A stretch of 64,000 nt of DNA from Bartonella ancashensis. Lineage in GTDB: Bacteria > Pseudomonadota > Alphaproteobacteria > Rhizobiales > Rhizobiaceae. Shown here one piece after another: positions 10,573 to 20,671 of this stretch (its first letter is position 1; each line of letters begins with the position of its first letter). The DNA lies in assembly GCF_001281405.1 (NCBI RefSeq), contig NZ_CP010401.1, positions 1,202,001-1,266,000 on the forward strand, written 5' to 3'. The translations under genes and the position numbers were made by a program. The notes beneath the pieces are model-generated. The model worked only from the letters and a program-made list of their open reading frames with translations, ran no database searches and was not told the origin of the DNA.

Positions 10573-11949
10573 CTAAAAGTACTCTAAACTGACGCGAAAT
10601 AATTGCTCAACATGACGGACACTTTCAGAAAGTGCAAAAATCACTACACGGTCACCAGGCAAGATTCTTGTATCCGACAATAGTTGCACCATAGTTTTAT
10701 TACGATAAATCGCACCAATTCTTAAACCATCTGGTAAATTAAGATCTAACAATAATTTTCCAACCAATGCAGAAGTTTTCATTACCTCTGCTTCAATAAT
10801 TTCTGCAGCACCATTAAAAACTGAATGAACAGCACGAATTCTACCGCGCCGTACTTGTTGTAAAATTTTTGATATAGTTGCACTGAGAGGGTTAAAATGT
10901 GCATCCACACCAACAGCACGGCCAATTTCTTGATAGGCAGCATTATTAATTAACACCATATTAGCCTTACATCCTAACCTCTTAGCTATAATCGCACTCA
11001 ACAGATTAACCTGATCTTGATTGGTTAACGTAATTATGAGATCAGCTTGATCAATTCCTGCTTCTTGAAGAATTAAAGGATCCAGCACATTACCACACAA
11101 AACAGTTGTTTTTTCAAGTTGATCAGCGATTATCAATGCTCTCTCTTTACACGCTTCTATGATTTTCAATTTTAATTTATGCAAACGTTTTTCAATTGAT
11201 TGAGCAACATAAAGACCTATATGACCACCCCCTGCAATGATCATGCGATGTGCTTTTTGCTCCTTATGACCAAAAAGTCCAAGTGCACGACGCACTTGAT
11301 CACGGGATGAAACAAGATATGTAACATCACCAACACACAATTGTGTATCCGAATGCGCTATCAGTAACTCTGAACCGCGCTTGATAGCAGTAACTGTTGT
11401 TTGAAGATTTGGAAACAATTCTGTTAATCGCCGTAAAGGTGTATTAATAACAGGACAATCCTCCATGCATTCTAAAGCTAACGCAACAACATTATCATCA
11501 CAAAAATGCAAAACGTTCACTGCTTCCGGCAGGACTATGCGGCGCAGAACCATCTCTCCAACTTCTATTTCCGGTGAAATTACAACATCAATAGGGATAT
11601 TTTCTCTTGCAAAAAGAGTCTTGTACGATGGCTCTAAATACGATTGTGAACGAATCCGCGCTATCTTTGTGGGAATATTAAACAGTGAATGAGCGACCTG
11701 GCAAGCAACCATATTCACTTCGTCAAACAAAGTTGCCGCAATAAACATATCAGCCTTATCAGCACCCGCGGCTAACAAAACTTCTGGATGAGAAGCATGA
11801 CCAACAAAGCTTCTAACATCTAACAGGTCACGAATTCTCTCGACCAATTTTTCTTCAATATCTATAACAGTGATGTCGTGATTCTCAGCACAAAGGCGTT
11901 CTGCCATCCCGTAACCAACTTGTCCTGCTCCACAAATAATAATACGCAT
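10573..11949 (-). CDS. trkA: TrkA, NAD-binding regulator of Trk potassium uptake
   Basis: TrkA is the peripheral cytoplasmic subunit that gates the TrkH/G potassium channel. The 458 residues form two tandem RCK units. Each has a Rossmann TrkA-N domain (GAGQVGYGMA at 7-16; second copy AGGGHIGLYVA around 235-245) and a TrkA-C domain. Asp at the end of the second strand (VIDIEE) fits NAD binding. Its start codon lies 4 bases after the ntrX stop, so it is co-transcribed with ntrY-ntrX, the order conserved in rhizobia. No trkH is in this window. Confidence 0.96.
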   Translation of the reverse strand: MRIIICGAGQVGYGMAERLCAENHDITVIDIEEKLVERIRDLLDVRSFVGHASHPEVLLAAGADKADMFIAATLFDEVNMVACQVAHSLFNIPTKIARIRSQSYLEPSYKTLFARENIPIDVVISPEIEVGEMVLRRIVLPEAVNVLHFCDDNVVALALECMEDCPVINTPLRRLTELFPNLQTTVTAIKRGSELLIAHSDTQLCVGDVTYLVSSRDQVRRALGLFGHKEQKAHRMIIAGGGHIGLYVAQSIEKRLHKLKLKIIEACKERALIIADQLEKTTVLCGNVLDPLILQEAGIDQADLIITLTNQDQVNLLSAIIAKRLGCKANMVLINNAAYQEIGRAVGVDAHFNPLSATISKILQQVRRGRIRAVHSVFNGAAEIIEAEVMKTSALVGKLLLDLNLPDGLRIGAIYRNKTMVQLLSDTRILPGDRVVIFALSESVRHVEQLFRVSLEYF

Positions 11950-11953
11950 TGAC

Positions 11954-13312
11954 CTATGAAATCCCTAGTGCCTTAAGCTTCCGATGCAAAGCTGAACGTT
12001 CCATACCTATAAATTCAGCGGTACGCGATATATTACCACCTAAACGACTAATCTGTGCTATCAAATACTTCTTCTCAAACAATTCGCGCGCTTCACGCAA
12101 CGGCAAGTCCATTATATTTTGATCTGTTTCCATCTGGATACTCGGAAAAGAATCACTCACTTCAGCAGGAAGTAGTTCTGGTGTTATTGGACCATCACCA
12201 TCGCGTGCTAAAATAAGAAGGCGTTCAATATTGTTACGTAACTGACGCACATTTCCTGGCCAATTATGTGCTTGCAAAACCGCAATAACATCATCACTAA
12301 TTGCACGAAATTTAATGCCAACCTGTTGAGATATAATTTTTACAAAATAGTGAACAAGCTCCGGAATATCTTCGCGATGTGCACACAATGGAGGAACAGA
12401 AATAGGAATAACTGAAAGCCGATGAAACAAGTCTTCTCTAAACCGTCCATCAGCAATCAAGCTTTCAAGATTTTGCGCTGTTGAAGAAATTATACGCACA
12501 TCTACCCTAACACGCTTCGTACCCCCAACTCTCTCAAACGTCTGAGTTGTCAACACTTGAAGAATCTTACTCTGAGTTTCATGCGGCATATCTGCAACTT
12601 CATCGATATAGAGTATCCCACCGTGCGCTTCTTCCAACGCACCAATTTTACGTTCTCCACCCTCCATTTCATTTCCAAATAATTCTATTTCCATCCTTTC
12701 AGAAGTCATTGTTGCAGCATTTATTGTGATAAAAGGTCCTATGGAACGTTCTGAACGTGCATGAATAGCACGTGCGACTACTTCCTTTCCTGCACCTGAA
12801 GGACCAGTGATCATTACACGACTATTTGTTGGAGCAACCTTTTCCACAATTTGACGCAACTGCTTCATAACTGTCGATTTTCCAAGTAGCATAGGGGTTT
12901 CAATCGATCGTTTCCGTAACCCTAAAAGCTCCTGTTTTAATTTTGAGTTTTCAAGAGCTCGCTCAGCAACCAATATAAATCGATCCGCTTTGAAAGGTTT
13001 TTCAATGAAATCGTACGCTCCTCGTTTGATAGCAGAAACAGCCATCTCAATATTACCATGACCAGAAATCATAACTACTGGAAGAAATGGATATCGAGCC
13101 TTTATCTCATCAAGAAGTGCTAAACCATCGAGACGGCTTCCCTGCAACCAAATATCTAAAAAGACTAACTTTGGAACACATTCATTAATTTGTGTCAAAG
13201 CTTCATCAGAATTACATGCAACACGCGCTCTGTACCCTTCATCATCCAAAATACCAGAAACGAGTTCACGAATATCTGCCTCATCATCAACAACTAAGAT
13301 ATCTGATACCAT
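11954..13312 (-). CDS. ntrX: NtrX, response regulator of the NtrYX two-component system
   Basis: The 452-residue protein has a receiver domain with phosphoacceptor Asp53 (FLDIWL) and Lys in EKPFKAD. An AAA+ domain follows with Walker A GPSGAGKE at 170-177 and Walker B ILYIDEVADM at 233-242. The C-terminus is a Fis-type helix-turn-helix (NISRTAEFIGMERSALHRKL). The segment where sigma-54 activators carry GAFTGA reads NEMEGGERKIGALEEA (214-229), so the sigma-54 contact loop is missing. The same loss is known in several alphaproteobacterial NtrX proteins, which then regulate without sigma-54. It lies 14 bases after ntrY and 4 before trkA. NtrC is excluded by the kinase partner and the altered loop. 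Confidence 0.96.
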   Translation of the reverse strand: MVSDILVVDDEADIRELVSGILDDEGYRARVACNSDEALTQINECVPKLVFLDIWLQGSRLDGLALLDEIKARYPFLPVVMISGHGNIEMAVSAIKRGAYDFIEKPFKADRFILVAERALENSKLKQELLGLRKRSIETPMLLGKSTVMKQLRQIVEKVAPTNSRVMITGPSGAGKEVVARAIHARSERSIGPFITINAATMTSERMEIELFGNEMEGGERKIGALEEAHGGILYIDEVADMPHETQSKILQVLTTQTFERVGGTKRVRVDVRIISSTAQNLESLIADGRFREDLFHRLSVIPISVPPLCAHREDIPELVHYFVKIISQQVGIKFRAISDDVIAVLQAHNWPGNVRQLRNNIERLLILARDGDGPITPELLPAEVSDSFPSIQMETDQNIMDLPLREARELFEKKYLIAQISRLGGNISRTAEFIGMERSALHRKLKALGIS

Positions 13313-13326
13313 ACCATTCCCTTATT

Positions 13327-15576
13327 TTATGATTTACAGCCTATATTATTCATCCTTATTTGCTGAAAAACCATACGAACCATCGCACCACGACCTTCAT
13401 AAAAATCACCTGGTGCATCATGCAATTCCATATAACCGCCGTGATCTTCAATAATTTTTCGTACTATAGCTAACCCAAGCCCTGTGCCTTTTTTTCGTGT
13501 TGTTATATAGGGTTCTAACAACTTTTGCCTCTTTTCTTTGGGAAGCCCCTTGCCGTTATCAATAACATCAACAAATAAACAATCCTCTTGGTGATAAGAA
13601 CGTACCAAAATATGACCGTAAATACCTTCCTCTCTCACAATTGAATCAATTGCTTCACTAGCATTTTTTATGACATTACTGAAAGCCTGAACAATGAGAC
13701 GATTATCAAACTCACCTATAAGCGGCACATTACCTAAATCTTGTTCAAAATGAATATCATGTCGGACAACCTCTATCAAAAAACATGCTTCACGGAGCAA
13801 CCCACGGACATCTAAAACACGCATCTGTGGTTTAGGCATACGTGCGAAAGAGGAAAACTCATCGACCATACGCCCAATATCCCCAACTTGTCGCACGATT
13901 ATATCTATACACCGATCAAAAACTTCCCTATCTTGCGTAATAGCTTTATCATAACGCCTACGAATACGTTCGGCAGATAATTGAATAGGTGTCAATGGAT
14001 TTTTGATTTCATGCGCAATACGACGTGCAACGTCTGCCCACGCTGATGAGCGTTGTGCTTCTACAAGATCTGTAATGTCATCAATTGTCAAAACCCATGA
14101 CTGTCCTTGTCCGTCTTCCTCCTCCATCGTAATTTGCATATTACAGACACGTTCCTTACCTGCAACACTTAAGGTTACTTGCTCACTATGATTTTTACGT
14201 CCCGATGCACGGACAAATTCAAAAACTCGCCCGATTTCAACACTTAATGATAAAAGATTTCGCCCAACGACCTGATCAGAATTAACACCAAACATCGTTT
14301 CAATAGATCTATTAATAATAGTAACTTCACCATTATCATCAATCCCAGCAACACCTGCTGTTACACCAGACAAAACAGCTTCAGAGAAACGCCGTCTCTC
14401 ATCAATCTGATCGCGAACTGCTATCAGCTCATTACGCCGACTCTTCAGTTCACTCACCATGTAGTTGAAAGTTTTTGATAATTGACCAATATCACCATCT
14501 TTCGCACGCACTGGTACAAAAACATCCATGTTACCGGAAGCCACGTCATCAGCTGCACCAATAAGCAATCTAACAGGACGTACCAAACGATCCGCAACTG
14601 CAATACCAGCCCAAATAGCAGACAGGAGTAAACTTAAAAAAAGGCATAAATAAAGCATACCGAATGCAATCTGTGTTGGTAGACGATTTTCGTTAAGATC
14701 ACGGTATCGATCCGTATTAACCTCAGTTAAACGTAAAGCAGATAAAACAGACCTATCAACATCACGAACTATGTATAAAAATGTGTTCGAAATATTGGTA
14801 AATTTCAGAATTATACCAAAATAATCATGCACTCCTGGTTGAAAAGAGAATGGTCTCGTACTAGTTGCCTGTTGAATAAGATTAGATGGAGGTATAGGCA
14901 ACCTATCTTCATCACCAAGATCACTTGATGCAAAAATAGTACCTATAGAACTTAATAAAAATGCTCCACGGAGATTGCGACCTGCGGCGTGGCGCGTCAA
15001 TTGCAACCTATATTCAGCTGGATTTCGTAACAAAAGCTCTTTATTATCAAGTGCAAAAGCCATAGCATAAGATAAATTCTTCAAATTTTGCAGCATTTCA
15101 TCTGCGTAGGCGTTTGCTAAATCGATGGAAGATCCTACAATTTGCCGAGTTGTTGTATCAAACCATCGATCAAGCCCTAAATTCAGAGCGGGACCTGATA
15201 CAAGAGCAACAGCGACAGCTGGTAATGTAGCTACGAGTGCAAATAATGAAATGAGACGCACATGAAGGCGCGAAGCCGCACGCTGCGAGCGCCATGCGTG
15301 CATGATGGGTATCACCTCATAAACAACAATAACAACCAACCCTAAAATCCAAATACTATTAACACCTATCAAGATCAATGTTACCGTTCTACTCGGAATG
15401 ATAGGAGTCAAACCAACAAGAATGATAAATGAGATAGACGCTGTAAGTAACGCCAAAGTAATGATTACAGCACCTAAAAAAGTGTATACCCCACTTAAAC
15501 GACGCGCCCCATCATTGTAAGTATTTTGATTTACGCTTTTGGAGTATACCATAGATGTTGAACTCATAATTCTCAT
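13327..15576 (-). CDS. ntrY: NtrY, membrane sensor histidine kinase
   Basis: NtrY is the inner-membrane kinase that phosphorylates NtrX in response to nitrogen or redox state. In 749 residues I see three N-terminal hydrophobic segments, a periplasmic region, a further membrane segment near 300-325 and a HAMP linker (RLVRPVRLLIGAADDVASGN). Then come a PAS domain (GVAGIDDNGEVTIINRS) and a HisKA domain with His522 in IAHEIKNPLTPI. The ATPase domain has the N box NVIKNASEAI, G1 DNGKGLP and G2 GTGLGLAIV. It heads the ntrY-ntrX-trkA operon. The gene upstream in rhizobia is usually ntrC, which is not present. Either Met1 or Met4 could be the start. Confidence 0.96.
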   Translation of the reverse strand: MRIMSSTSMVYSKSVNQNTYNDGARRLSGVYTFLGAVIITLALLTASISFIILVGLTPIIPSRTVTLILIGVNSIWILGLVVIVVYEVIPIMHAWRSQRAASRLHVRLISLFALVATLPAVAVALVSGPALNLGLDRWFDTTTRQIVGSSIDLANAYADEMLQNLKNLSYAMAFALDNKELLLRNPAEYRLQLTRHAAGRNLRGAFLLSSIGTIFASSDLGDEDRLPIPPSNLIQQATSTRPFSFQPGVHDYFGIILKFTNISNTFLYIVRDVDRSVLSALRLTEVNTDRYRDLNENRLPTQIAFGMLYLCLFLSLLLSAIWAGIAVADRLVRPVRLLIGAADDVASGNMDVFVPVRAKDGDIGQLSKTFNYMVSELKSRRNELIAVRDQIDERRRFSEAVLSGVTAGVAGIDDNGEVTIINRSIETMFGVNSDQVVGRNLLSLSVEIGRVFEFVRASGRKNHSEQVTLSVAGKERVCNMQITMEEEDGQGQSWVLTIDDITDLVEAQRSSAWADVARRIAHEIKNPLTPIQLSAERIRRRYDKAITQDREVFDRCIDIIVRQVGDIGRMVDEFSSFARMPKPQMRVLDVRGLLREACFLIEVVRHDIHFEQDLGNVPLIGEFDNRLIVQAFSNVIKNASEAIDSIVREEGIYGHILVRSYHQEDCLFVDVIDNGKGLPKEKRQKLLEPYITTRKKGTGLGLAIVRKIIEDHGGYMELHDAPGDFYEGRGAMVRMVFQQIRMNNIGCKS

Positions 15577-16098
15577 ACACTACCGACTTCATGTCACCCA
15601 CATACCACTATGTAGAAAAAATGAATTCAACTACTATGGATATACAGCTAACCGATGAATTACAATAAACTTCATCTTTTTGAAAACAGCGCCGAGGATA
15701 CTATCAATTAAGGGAATGTGCAAATCAACCAGAACTTTCTTAAAAAAAGATCAAAAACAAAGATCACAGTACTCATGTGAAAAGAGTTACCTCTTAAATA
15801 ATGGAACGCATCTTATATTAATTTTTCAAATCTAGATTATTTTCTTAAAGATTTAAAAAAGATTGTTTATGGACAGCATAAAAATGCAATGGTAGCCTCA
15901 ATCATACATATTTAATTGGTAATAGAAAAATTAATGAATTAATATTGAAATCTTATATTTTTTCTGAAAAATAATTTCCTCATAATGTGAATACATACAG
16001 CAGCTAGCTCCTCACACGTATATTCTTTATAATTCCTTTTTAAAACCTATTTAAAGGGGAAAAAATAAAACAGTTGTATAAACTTAAGGAGATTAAAC
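15577..16098. other. Divergent intergenic region between ntrY and ispDF
   Basis: This is 522 AT-rich bases with no supportable gene. It must hold the promoters of the ntrY operon (minus) and ispDF (plus). Rhizobial relatives carry dusB, ntrB and ntrC at this place; no frame here resembles any of them. Confidence 0.5.
16086..16092 (+). promoter_or_regulatory. Shine-Dalgarno site that sets an ATT start for ispDF
   Basis: AAGGAGA lies with its AGGAG core at 16087-16091, seven bases before ATT at 16099. This is the only good ribosome-binding site near the conserved N-terminus. No ATG, GTG or TTG occurs in frame between the upstream stop (16066-16068) and TTG at 16183, which would be too late. 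Confidence 0.7.
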
Positions 16099-17292
16099 AT
16101 TTCTATTGCAGCAATTATATTAGCCGCAGGACGCGGAAACAGAGCAGGATCTTTTCTAAATGGCCCGAAACAGTATCAAATTTTGGGGAAAGAGCCTGTG
16201 GTTTGTCACGCTATACGCAGCTTTTTACAAAACTCAGCAATTACTTCCATTGTTTTGGTAATTCATCCAGATGACCGAAAAATATGTGAAGAAGCTGTAA
16301 CTTCCTTTAGAGAACGTCTCATCATTGTTGAGGGAGGAGACACACGTCAAGCGTCTACCTTAAACGGACTGTATGCACTTAAAGATTTCAAGCCAAATTA
16401 CGTTCATATTCATGATGGTGCTCGCCCCTTTGTTGATGATAAACTCCTTGAAAAAATCCACACCAATATCAATCATGAAAGGGGAATTCTTCCAGTTCTT
16501 CCTATCTCTGATACCCTTAAACGTATAAGCCATACGTATAGTGTTTTAGAAACGATTCCGTGTCCTCACCTTTATAGTGCACAAACACCTCAGTGTTTCC
16601 CATTCAAACTCATTCTAGCAGCACATGAACAAGCAAAGCGACTTTGCAAACAAAACTTTACCGACGATTCAGCAATTGCTGAGTGGTTTAAAATCCCCAT
16701 ATACGCCATTCCAGGTGATCCTGATAATATCAAAATAACATGGCAAGAAGACATTAAAAAAGCAAATTTACAACTATCTAAGAGACAGCAGATGTTCCCT
16801 AATATTCGCACCGGAAATGGCTATGATGTTCATTCTTTTGAAGAAGGGAATAGTGTCATATTGTGTGGTATAAAAATTCCTTTTGATAAAAAATTGAGTG
16901 GGCACTCAGATGCTGATGTTGCTCTTCATGCACTGACAGATGCTCTTCTAGCAACCCAAGGTGCTGGAGACATTGGTACACACTTTCCTGCTTCTGATCC
17001 CAAATGGCACAAAGCATCGTCGGAAATTTTTCTGCACCACGCCGTTAAAATAGTCAAAGAAGCAGGAGGGCGCATTGCCAATGTAGATATTACATTAATA
17101 GCTGAGAGACCTAAAATTACTACCTATCGCCATATTATGGTGGAAAATCTTATGAAGATACTTATGATTTCAGTGGATCGTATTTCCATTAAAGCGACAA
17201 CAAATGAAAAATTAGGATTTATTGGTCGTGAAGAAGGAATTGCTGCTCTTGCAACAGCTACTGTCATTTATCCAGGAGAAACTCCAGAGTGA
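16099..17292 (+). CDS. ispDF: Bifunctional IspD/IspF, MEP-pathway isoprenoid enzyme
   Basis: The fused enzyme catalyses CTP coupling to methylerythritol phosphate (IspD) and cyclisation to the 2,4-cyclodiphosphate (IspF). With the start placed at ATT the product is 397 residues. The IspD nucleotide loop AAIILAAGRGNRAG spans 4-17, followed by PKQY and the HDGARPFVD motif. The IspF half starts near 236 with GNGYDVHSF, where Asp243 and His245 bind the metal, then SGHSDADVALHALTDALL and the TNEKLGFIGREEGIAA end. Starting at the in-frame TTG (16183) would remove the CTP-binding loop, so it is rejected. The fusion is typical of alphaproteobacteria. It stands alone on the plus strand, convergent with ratA. 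Confidence 0.93.
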   Translation: MSIAAIILAAGRGNRAGSFLNGPKQYQILGKEPVVCHAIRSFLQNSAITSIVLVIHPDDRKICEEAVTSFRERLIIVEGGDTRQASTLNGLYALKDFKPNYVHIHDGARPFVDDKLLEKIHTNINHERGILPVLPISDTLKRISHTYSVLETIPCPHLYSAQTPQCFPFKLILAAHEQAKRLCKQNFTDDSAIAEWFKIPIYAIPGDPDNIKITWQEDIKKANLQLSKRQQMFPNIRTGNGYDVHSFEEGNSVILCGIKIPFDKKLSGHSDADVALHALTDALLATQGAGDIGTHFPASDPKWHKASSEIFLHHAVKIVKEAGGRIANVDITLIAERPKITTYRHIMVENLMKILMISVDRISIKATTNEKLGFIGREEGIAALATATVIYPGETPE

Positions 17293-17493
17293 CACATTTT
17301 AACAAAAGAAACTTGTTAATGCTTACATCTGTCACCAAAAAGGCATCACTCCCACTTACAAAACACGCAAAAAAGACCAAGATGTTGTTCCACTATACAA
17401 AAGCTAACTGATGCTTTTAAAATTCCTTAAAAACATTTGAGTTCCGTGTTTTGCCATAAATAATTTACAAAATTCACGATATTTCTTGGTAAA

Positions 17494-17955
17494 TTATGTA
17501 ACTGGAAAACCATAAATTTGGTGAGAACGCTCTTCAAAAGCATCTGCAAACTTACAGAAAGCAATATCAAACATTGATCCCATCAATAATCCAAACATTT
17601 TACTCTTAAACTCATAATCAATAAAAAATTCCACATCACACGCATTCATGCCCTCATCTTCGTAGAACCTCCAACGATTTTCGAGATACTTAAATGGGCC
17701 ATCAATATACTTAACTTCAATGAGATTTTTGTTTGATTGCAGAAATATCTGAGTTGTAAAAGTTTCACGAATCATCTTGTAACCAACAGTCATATCAGCA
17801 ATAAGTAGCGGACACCCTTCGCACTCTTTCCGAGAACGCACAACCAAATCCTCACACATTGGTACAAACTCTGGATAGCGCTGAATATCAGCAACAAGAT
17901 CAAACATTTCTTTAGCAGTATGTAAAACTCTCCTACGTGTTGTAAAAATTGACAT
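17494..17955 (-). CDS. START-like RatA/COQ10 family protein
   Basis: A 153-residue polyketide cyclase/dehydrase (SRPBCC) domain protein of the RatA/COQ10 family. Homologues are described as ubiquinone-binding chaperones (COQ10) or, in E. coli, as an inhibitor of ribosome association (RatA). Recognisable blocks are VLHTAKEMFDLVADIQRYPEF, LIADMTVGYKMIRETFTT and a C-terminal helix MFGLLMGSMFDIAFCKFADAF. It follows lipA after 12 bases, as in other alphaproteobacteria, so it is probably in the lipA transcript. Given the aerobic respiratory context, a COQ10-like role is the more attractive guess, but the sequence does not decide. Confidence 0.88.
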   Translation of the reverse strand: MSIFTTRRRVLHTAKEMFDLVADIQRYPEFVPMCEDLVVRSRKECEGCPLLIADMTVGYKMIRETFTTQIFLQSNKNLIEVKYIDGPFKYLENRWRFYEDEGMNACDVEFFIDYEFKSKMFGLLMGSMFDIAFCKFADAFEERSHQIYGFPVT

Positions 17956-17967
17956 AACTTCCCTTTA

Positions 17968-18921
17968 TCAAGAAAATTTCTCAATACGTGCTTTCTGCAA
18001 AATTTCAAAATCATCCCCTGCATGATGAGACGAACGCGTCAAAGGACTAGAAGCCGTATGCAAAAAACCCTTTGCTTTACCTATTTTAGAAAAAGACTCA
18101 AACTCATCAGGCGGAACAAAACGAACAACGGGATGATGCTTTCGTGTAGGCTGTAAATACTGTCCTATTGTCATAAAGTCTACATTAGCAGAACGTAAAT
18201 CATCCATTAATTGAAGAACCTCATTTCGTTCCTCTCCAAAACCGACCATAATTCCAGATTTCGTAAAAATCGTTGGATCAATTTCCTTAACACGCTGCAA
18301 CAAACGTAATGAATGAAAATAACGCGCACCTGGCCGCACTTTTAAATATTTCGACGGAACAGTTTCCAGATTATGATTAAAAACATCAGGTTTGGCAGAA
18401 ACCACAATCTCCAATGCATGATCCTTGTGACGAAAATCAGGTGTAAGAACTTCAATTGTTGTACCCGGAGATTTACGACGAATAGCATAAATAACTTTTG
18501 CAAAGTGATGCGCTCCACCATCACAAAGATCATCACGATCAACGGAAGTAATCACAACGTGTTTTAATGCCATCTGAGCTACAGCATCTGCTACACGTTC
18601 CGGCTCATCATCATCAACTGCAAGTGGAATACCCGTTGCGACATTGCAAAAAGCGCAGGCTCTCGTACATATTTCACCCAAGATCATGAAACTAGCATGT
18701 CGTTTACTCCAACACTCACCAACATTTGGACAACCTGCTTCTTCACAAACTGTGACCAACTTATTAGCACGTACAATACTTCGCGTTTCCTGATATGCCT
18801 GTGATGTTGGTGCCTTAACACGAATCCAATCCGGTTTTTTTTCAACAGCGCTATCTGGACGGTGCGCCTTCTCAGGGTGACGTACACGCCTACTTGAAAC
18901 ATTATCAACTACCGTAACCAT
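17968..18921 (-). CDS. lipA: Lipoyl synthase
   Basis: LipA is a radical-SAM enzyme that inserts two sulfurs into octanoyl groups on lipoyl domains. Both iron-sulfur clusters are visible: the auxiliary set Cys59, Cys64, Cys70 ([12 protein letters not shown]) and the SAM set Cys85, Cys89, Cys92 (CTRACAFC). The C-terminal [10 protein letters not shown] supplies the conserved serine ligand. The 317-residue length is normal. It is in the PDH block, whose E2 and E1-beta proteins both carry lipoyl domains and so are its substrates here. Confidence 0.98.
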   Translation of the reverse strand: MVTVVDNVSSRRVRHPEKAHRPDSAVEKKPDWIRVKAPTSQAYQETRSIVRANKLVTVCEEAGCPNVGECWSKRHASFMILGEICTRACAFCNVATGIPLAVDDDEPERVADAVAQMALKHVVITSVDRDDLCDGGAHHFAKVIYAIRRKSPGTTIEVLTPDFRHKDHALEIVVSAKPDVFNHNLETVPSKYLKVRPGARYFHSLRLLQRVKEIDPTIFTKSGIMVGFGEERNEVLQLMDDLRSANVDFMTIGQYLQPTRKHHPVVRFVPPDEFESFSKIGKAKGFLHTASSPLTRSSHHAGDDFEILQKARIEKFS

Positions 18922-18988
18922 CTAAAACCCTTTTCAACACACAAAACACCAGTAGGAAATTACAAAGAAATACCTTTACATGATCTAC

Positions 18989-20449
18989 TTAAGCATTCAG
19001 AACCCGACCATAGGCATCCAGTACACTTTCTTTCATCATTTCTGATAAAGTTGGGTGCGGAAAAACAGTACGCATCAGCTCTTCTTCTGTTGTTTCAAGA
19101 TTCATTGCAACAACAAAACCCTGAATAAGTTCTGTCACTTCCGCTCCAACCATGTGAGCACCCAAAAGCTGTCCCGTTTTTTTATCAAAAATGGTTTTAA
19201 CCAATCCTTGATCTTCGCCTAAGGCAATTGCTTTACCATTAGCAGAGAAAAAATAACGACCAACACGCACATCATAACCTGCTTCCTTCGCTGCTGCCTC
19301 CGAGAAGCCTACAGAAGCAACTTGCGGCGTACAATATGTGCAGCCTGGAATTTTCCTTCTATCAAGCGGATATATATCTTCCAAACCTGCAATATGTTCA
19401 ACACATATGACACCTTCTTCTTCCGCTTTATGTGCTAACATAGGAGGACCTGCAACATCACCAATGGCGTAAATACCCTCTATACCTGTCCAACTCCACT
19501 CATCCGTTACAATGCACCCTCGATCAATTTTTATACCCAAGGATTCTAACCCAAGATTTTCGACATTACCTTGCACTCCAACAGCTGAAATGAGTCGATC
19601 GACTATCATCGTTTCTACCCGACCCTTAACATCAATATGCGCCGTAATATTATCCGAGCTTTTCTCAACTTTCACAACCTTTGCTTCAGTTAAAATGTTG
19701 ATACCCTTCTTCTCTAACTGTTTACGTGCAAATACTGAAATCTCTACATCCTCAATTGGCATGATGTGCGGCATCATTTCAACGACAGCAACCTTTGACC
19801 CCATACCGTTATAAAAGGAGGAAAACTCAATGCCAATCGCTCCAGAACCTATAACCAGAAGCTTTTCTGGTATCGCTCTTGGTACCATAGCGTCAAAATA
19901 ATTCCAAATAAGCTTTCCATCTGGTTCAATACCAGGAATAGCTCGTGGACGCGCACCAGTAGCAACAATTATGTGCTTGGCCTGATAAACACCTTCACCT
20001 AACACATCTTTGGGCACAGAATTTTGTGGTTGCATAGCTAACTTCGATGATGGAGAGACCAAAATTTCAGCAAACTGACTACCTTTAGCTCTTTTTGTTA
20101 ATTTTGCTTCACCCCAAATAAGATCAATTTTGTTCTTTTTTATCAAAAAACCAACACCAGCATTTAAACGTGCGGACACTCCGCGTGAACGTGCAACAAT
20201 CTTTTCAATATCAGCTTTAATAGAACCGCTAATCTCTAGCCCATAATCTTTAGCATGCTCGGCAAAGTGCTTTATTTCCACTGAACGCAAAAGCGCTTTT
20301 GTTGGAATACAGCCCCAATTTAAACAAATTCCTCCTAAATGCTCACGCTCAACAATAGCAGTCTTAAAACCACACTGCGCTGCACGAATTGCAGTTACGT
20401 ATCCGCCTGGCCCTGAACCAATTACAATTACATCATAAAGATTTCCCAC
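18989..20449 (-). CDS. lpdA: Dihydrolipoyl dehydrogenase (E3) of the PDH complex
   Basis: E3 reoxidises dihydrolipoyl groups and reduces NAD+. The FAD loop VIGSGPGGYVTA is at 10-20, the redox disulfide is Cys42/Cys47 (GGICLNWGCIPTKA), the NAD loop is VIGSGAIGIEFSSFY, and the His-Glu pair is in FPHPTLSEMM. I chose the GTG at 20447-20449 (486 residues). It has AAGGG six bases before it and begins directly at the family start; an ATG at 20479 would add ten unconserved residues. A roughly 15-residue insertion after SQFAEILV is typical of the rhizobial PDH-type E3. It is 222 bases downstream of pdhC, perhaps with its own promoter. Confidence 0.96.
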   Translation of the reverse strand: MGNLYDVIVIGSGPGGYVTAIRAAQCGFKTAIVEREHLGGICLNWGCIPTKALLRSVEIKHFAEHAKDYGLEISGSIKADIEKIVARSRGVSARLNAGVGFLIKKNKIDLIWGEAKLTKRAKGSQFAEILVSPSSKLAMQPQNSVPKDVLGEGVYQAKHIIVATGARPRAIPGIEPDGKLIWNYFDAMVPRAIPEKLLVIGSGAIGIEFSSFYNGMGSKVAVVEMMPHIMPIEDVEISVFARKQLEKKGINILTEAKVVKVEKSSDNITAHIDVKGRVETMIVDRLISAVGVQGNVENLGLESLGIKIDRGCIVTDEWSWTGIEGIYAIGDVAGPPMLAHKAEEEGVICVEHIAGLEDIYPLDRRKIPGCTYCTPQVASVGFSEAAAKEAGYDVRVGRYFFSANGKAIALGEDQGLVKTIFDKKTGQLLGAHMVGAEVTELIQGFVVAMNLETTEEELMRTVFPHPTLSEMMKESVLDAYGRVLNA

Positions 20450-20671
20450 AGCAATCCCTTCCCATGGATACATACGCAACGAACCAAACTACTGAAGTTT
20501 AGTAAAAAAACAACAGCACAAGCCCTCCCGCGTATCTTATTCAAACACCAAAAAACATTCCCAAACAAAAAATTACTAAACCACAGCTAAAACATTCAGG
20601 CTTACTAACTTCAATTACCACATCATATACTTTTTATCGTTACGAATATTAGTATAAAATCGCAAGAATAC

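Noticed and set aside
16074..16274. 66-codon plus-strand frame at the start of ispDF
   Set aside because: It is the wrong frame over the conserved IspD N-terminus; the real frame is one base off and begins at ATT.
17461..17496. Inverted repeat TAATTTAC/GTAAATTA as terminator between ispDF and ratA
   Set aside because: The right arm overlaps the ratA stop codon, the loop is 20 bases, and AT-only arms are expected by chance here.
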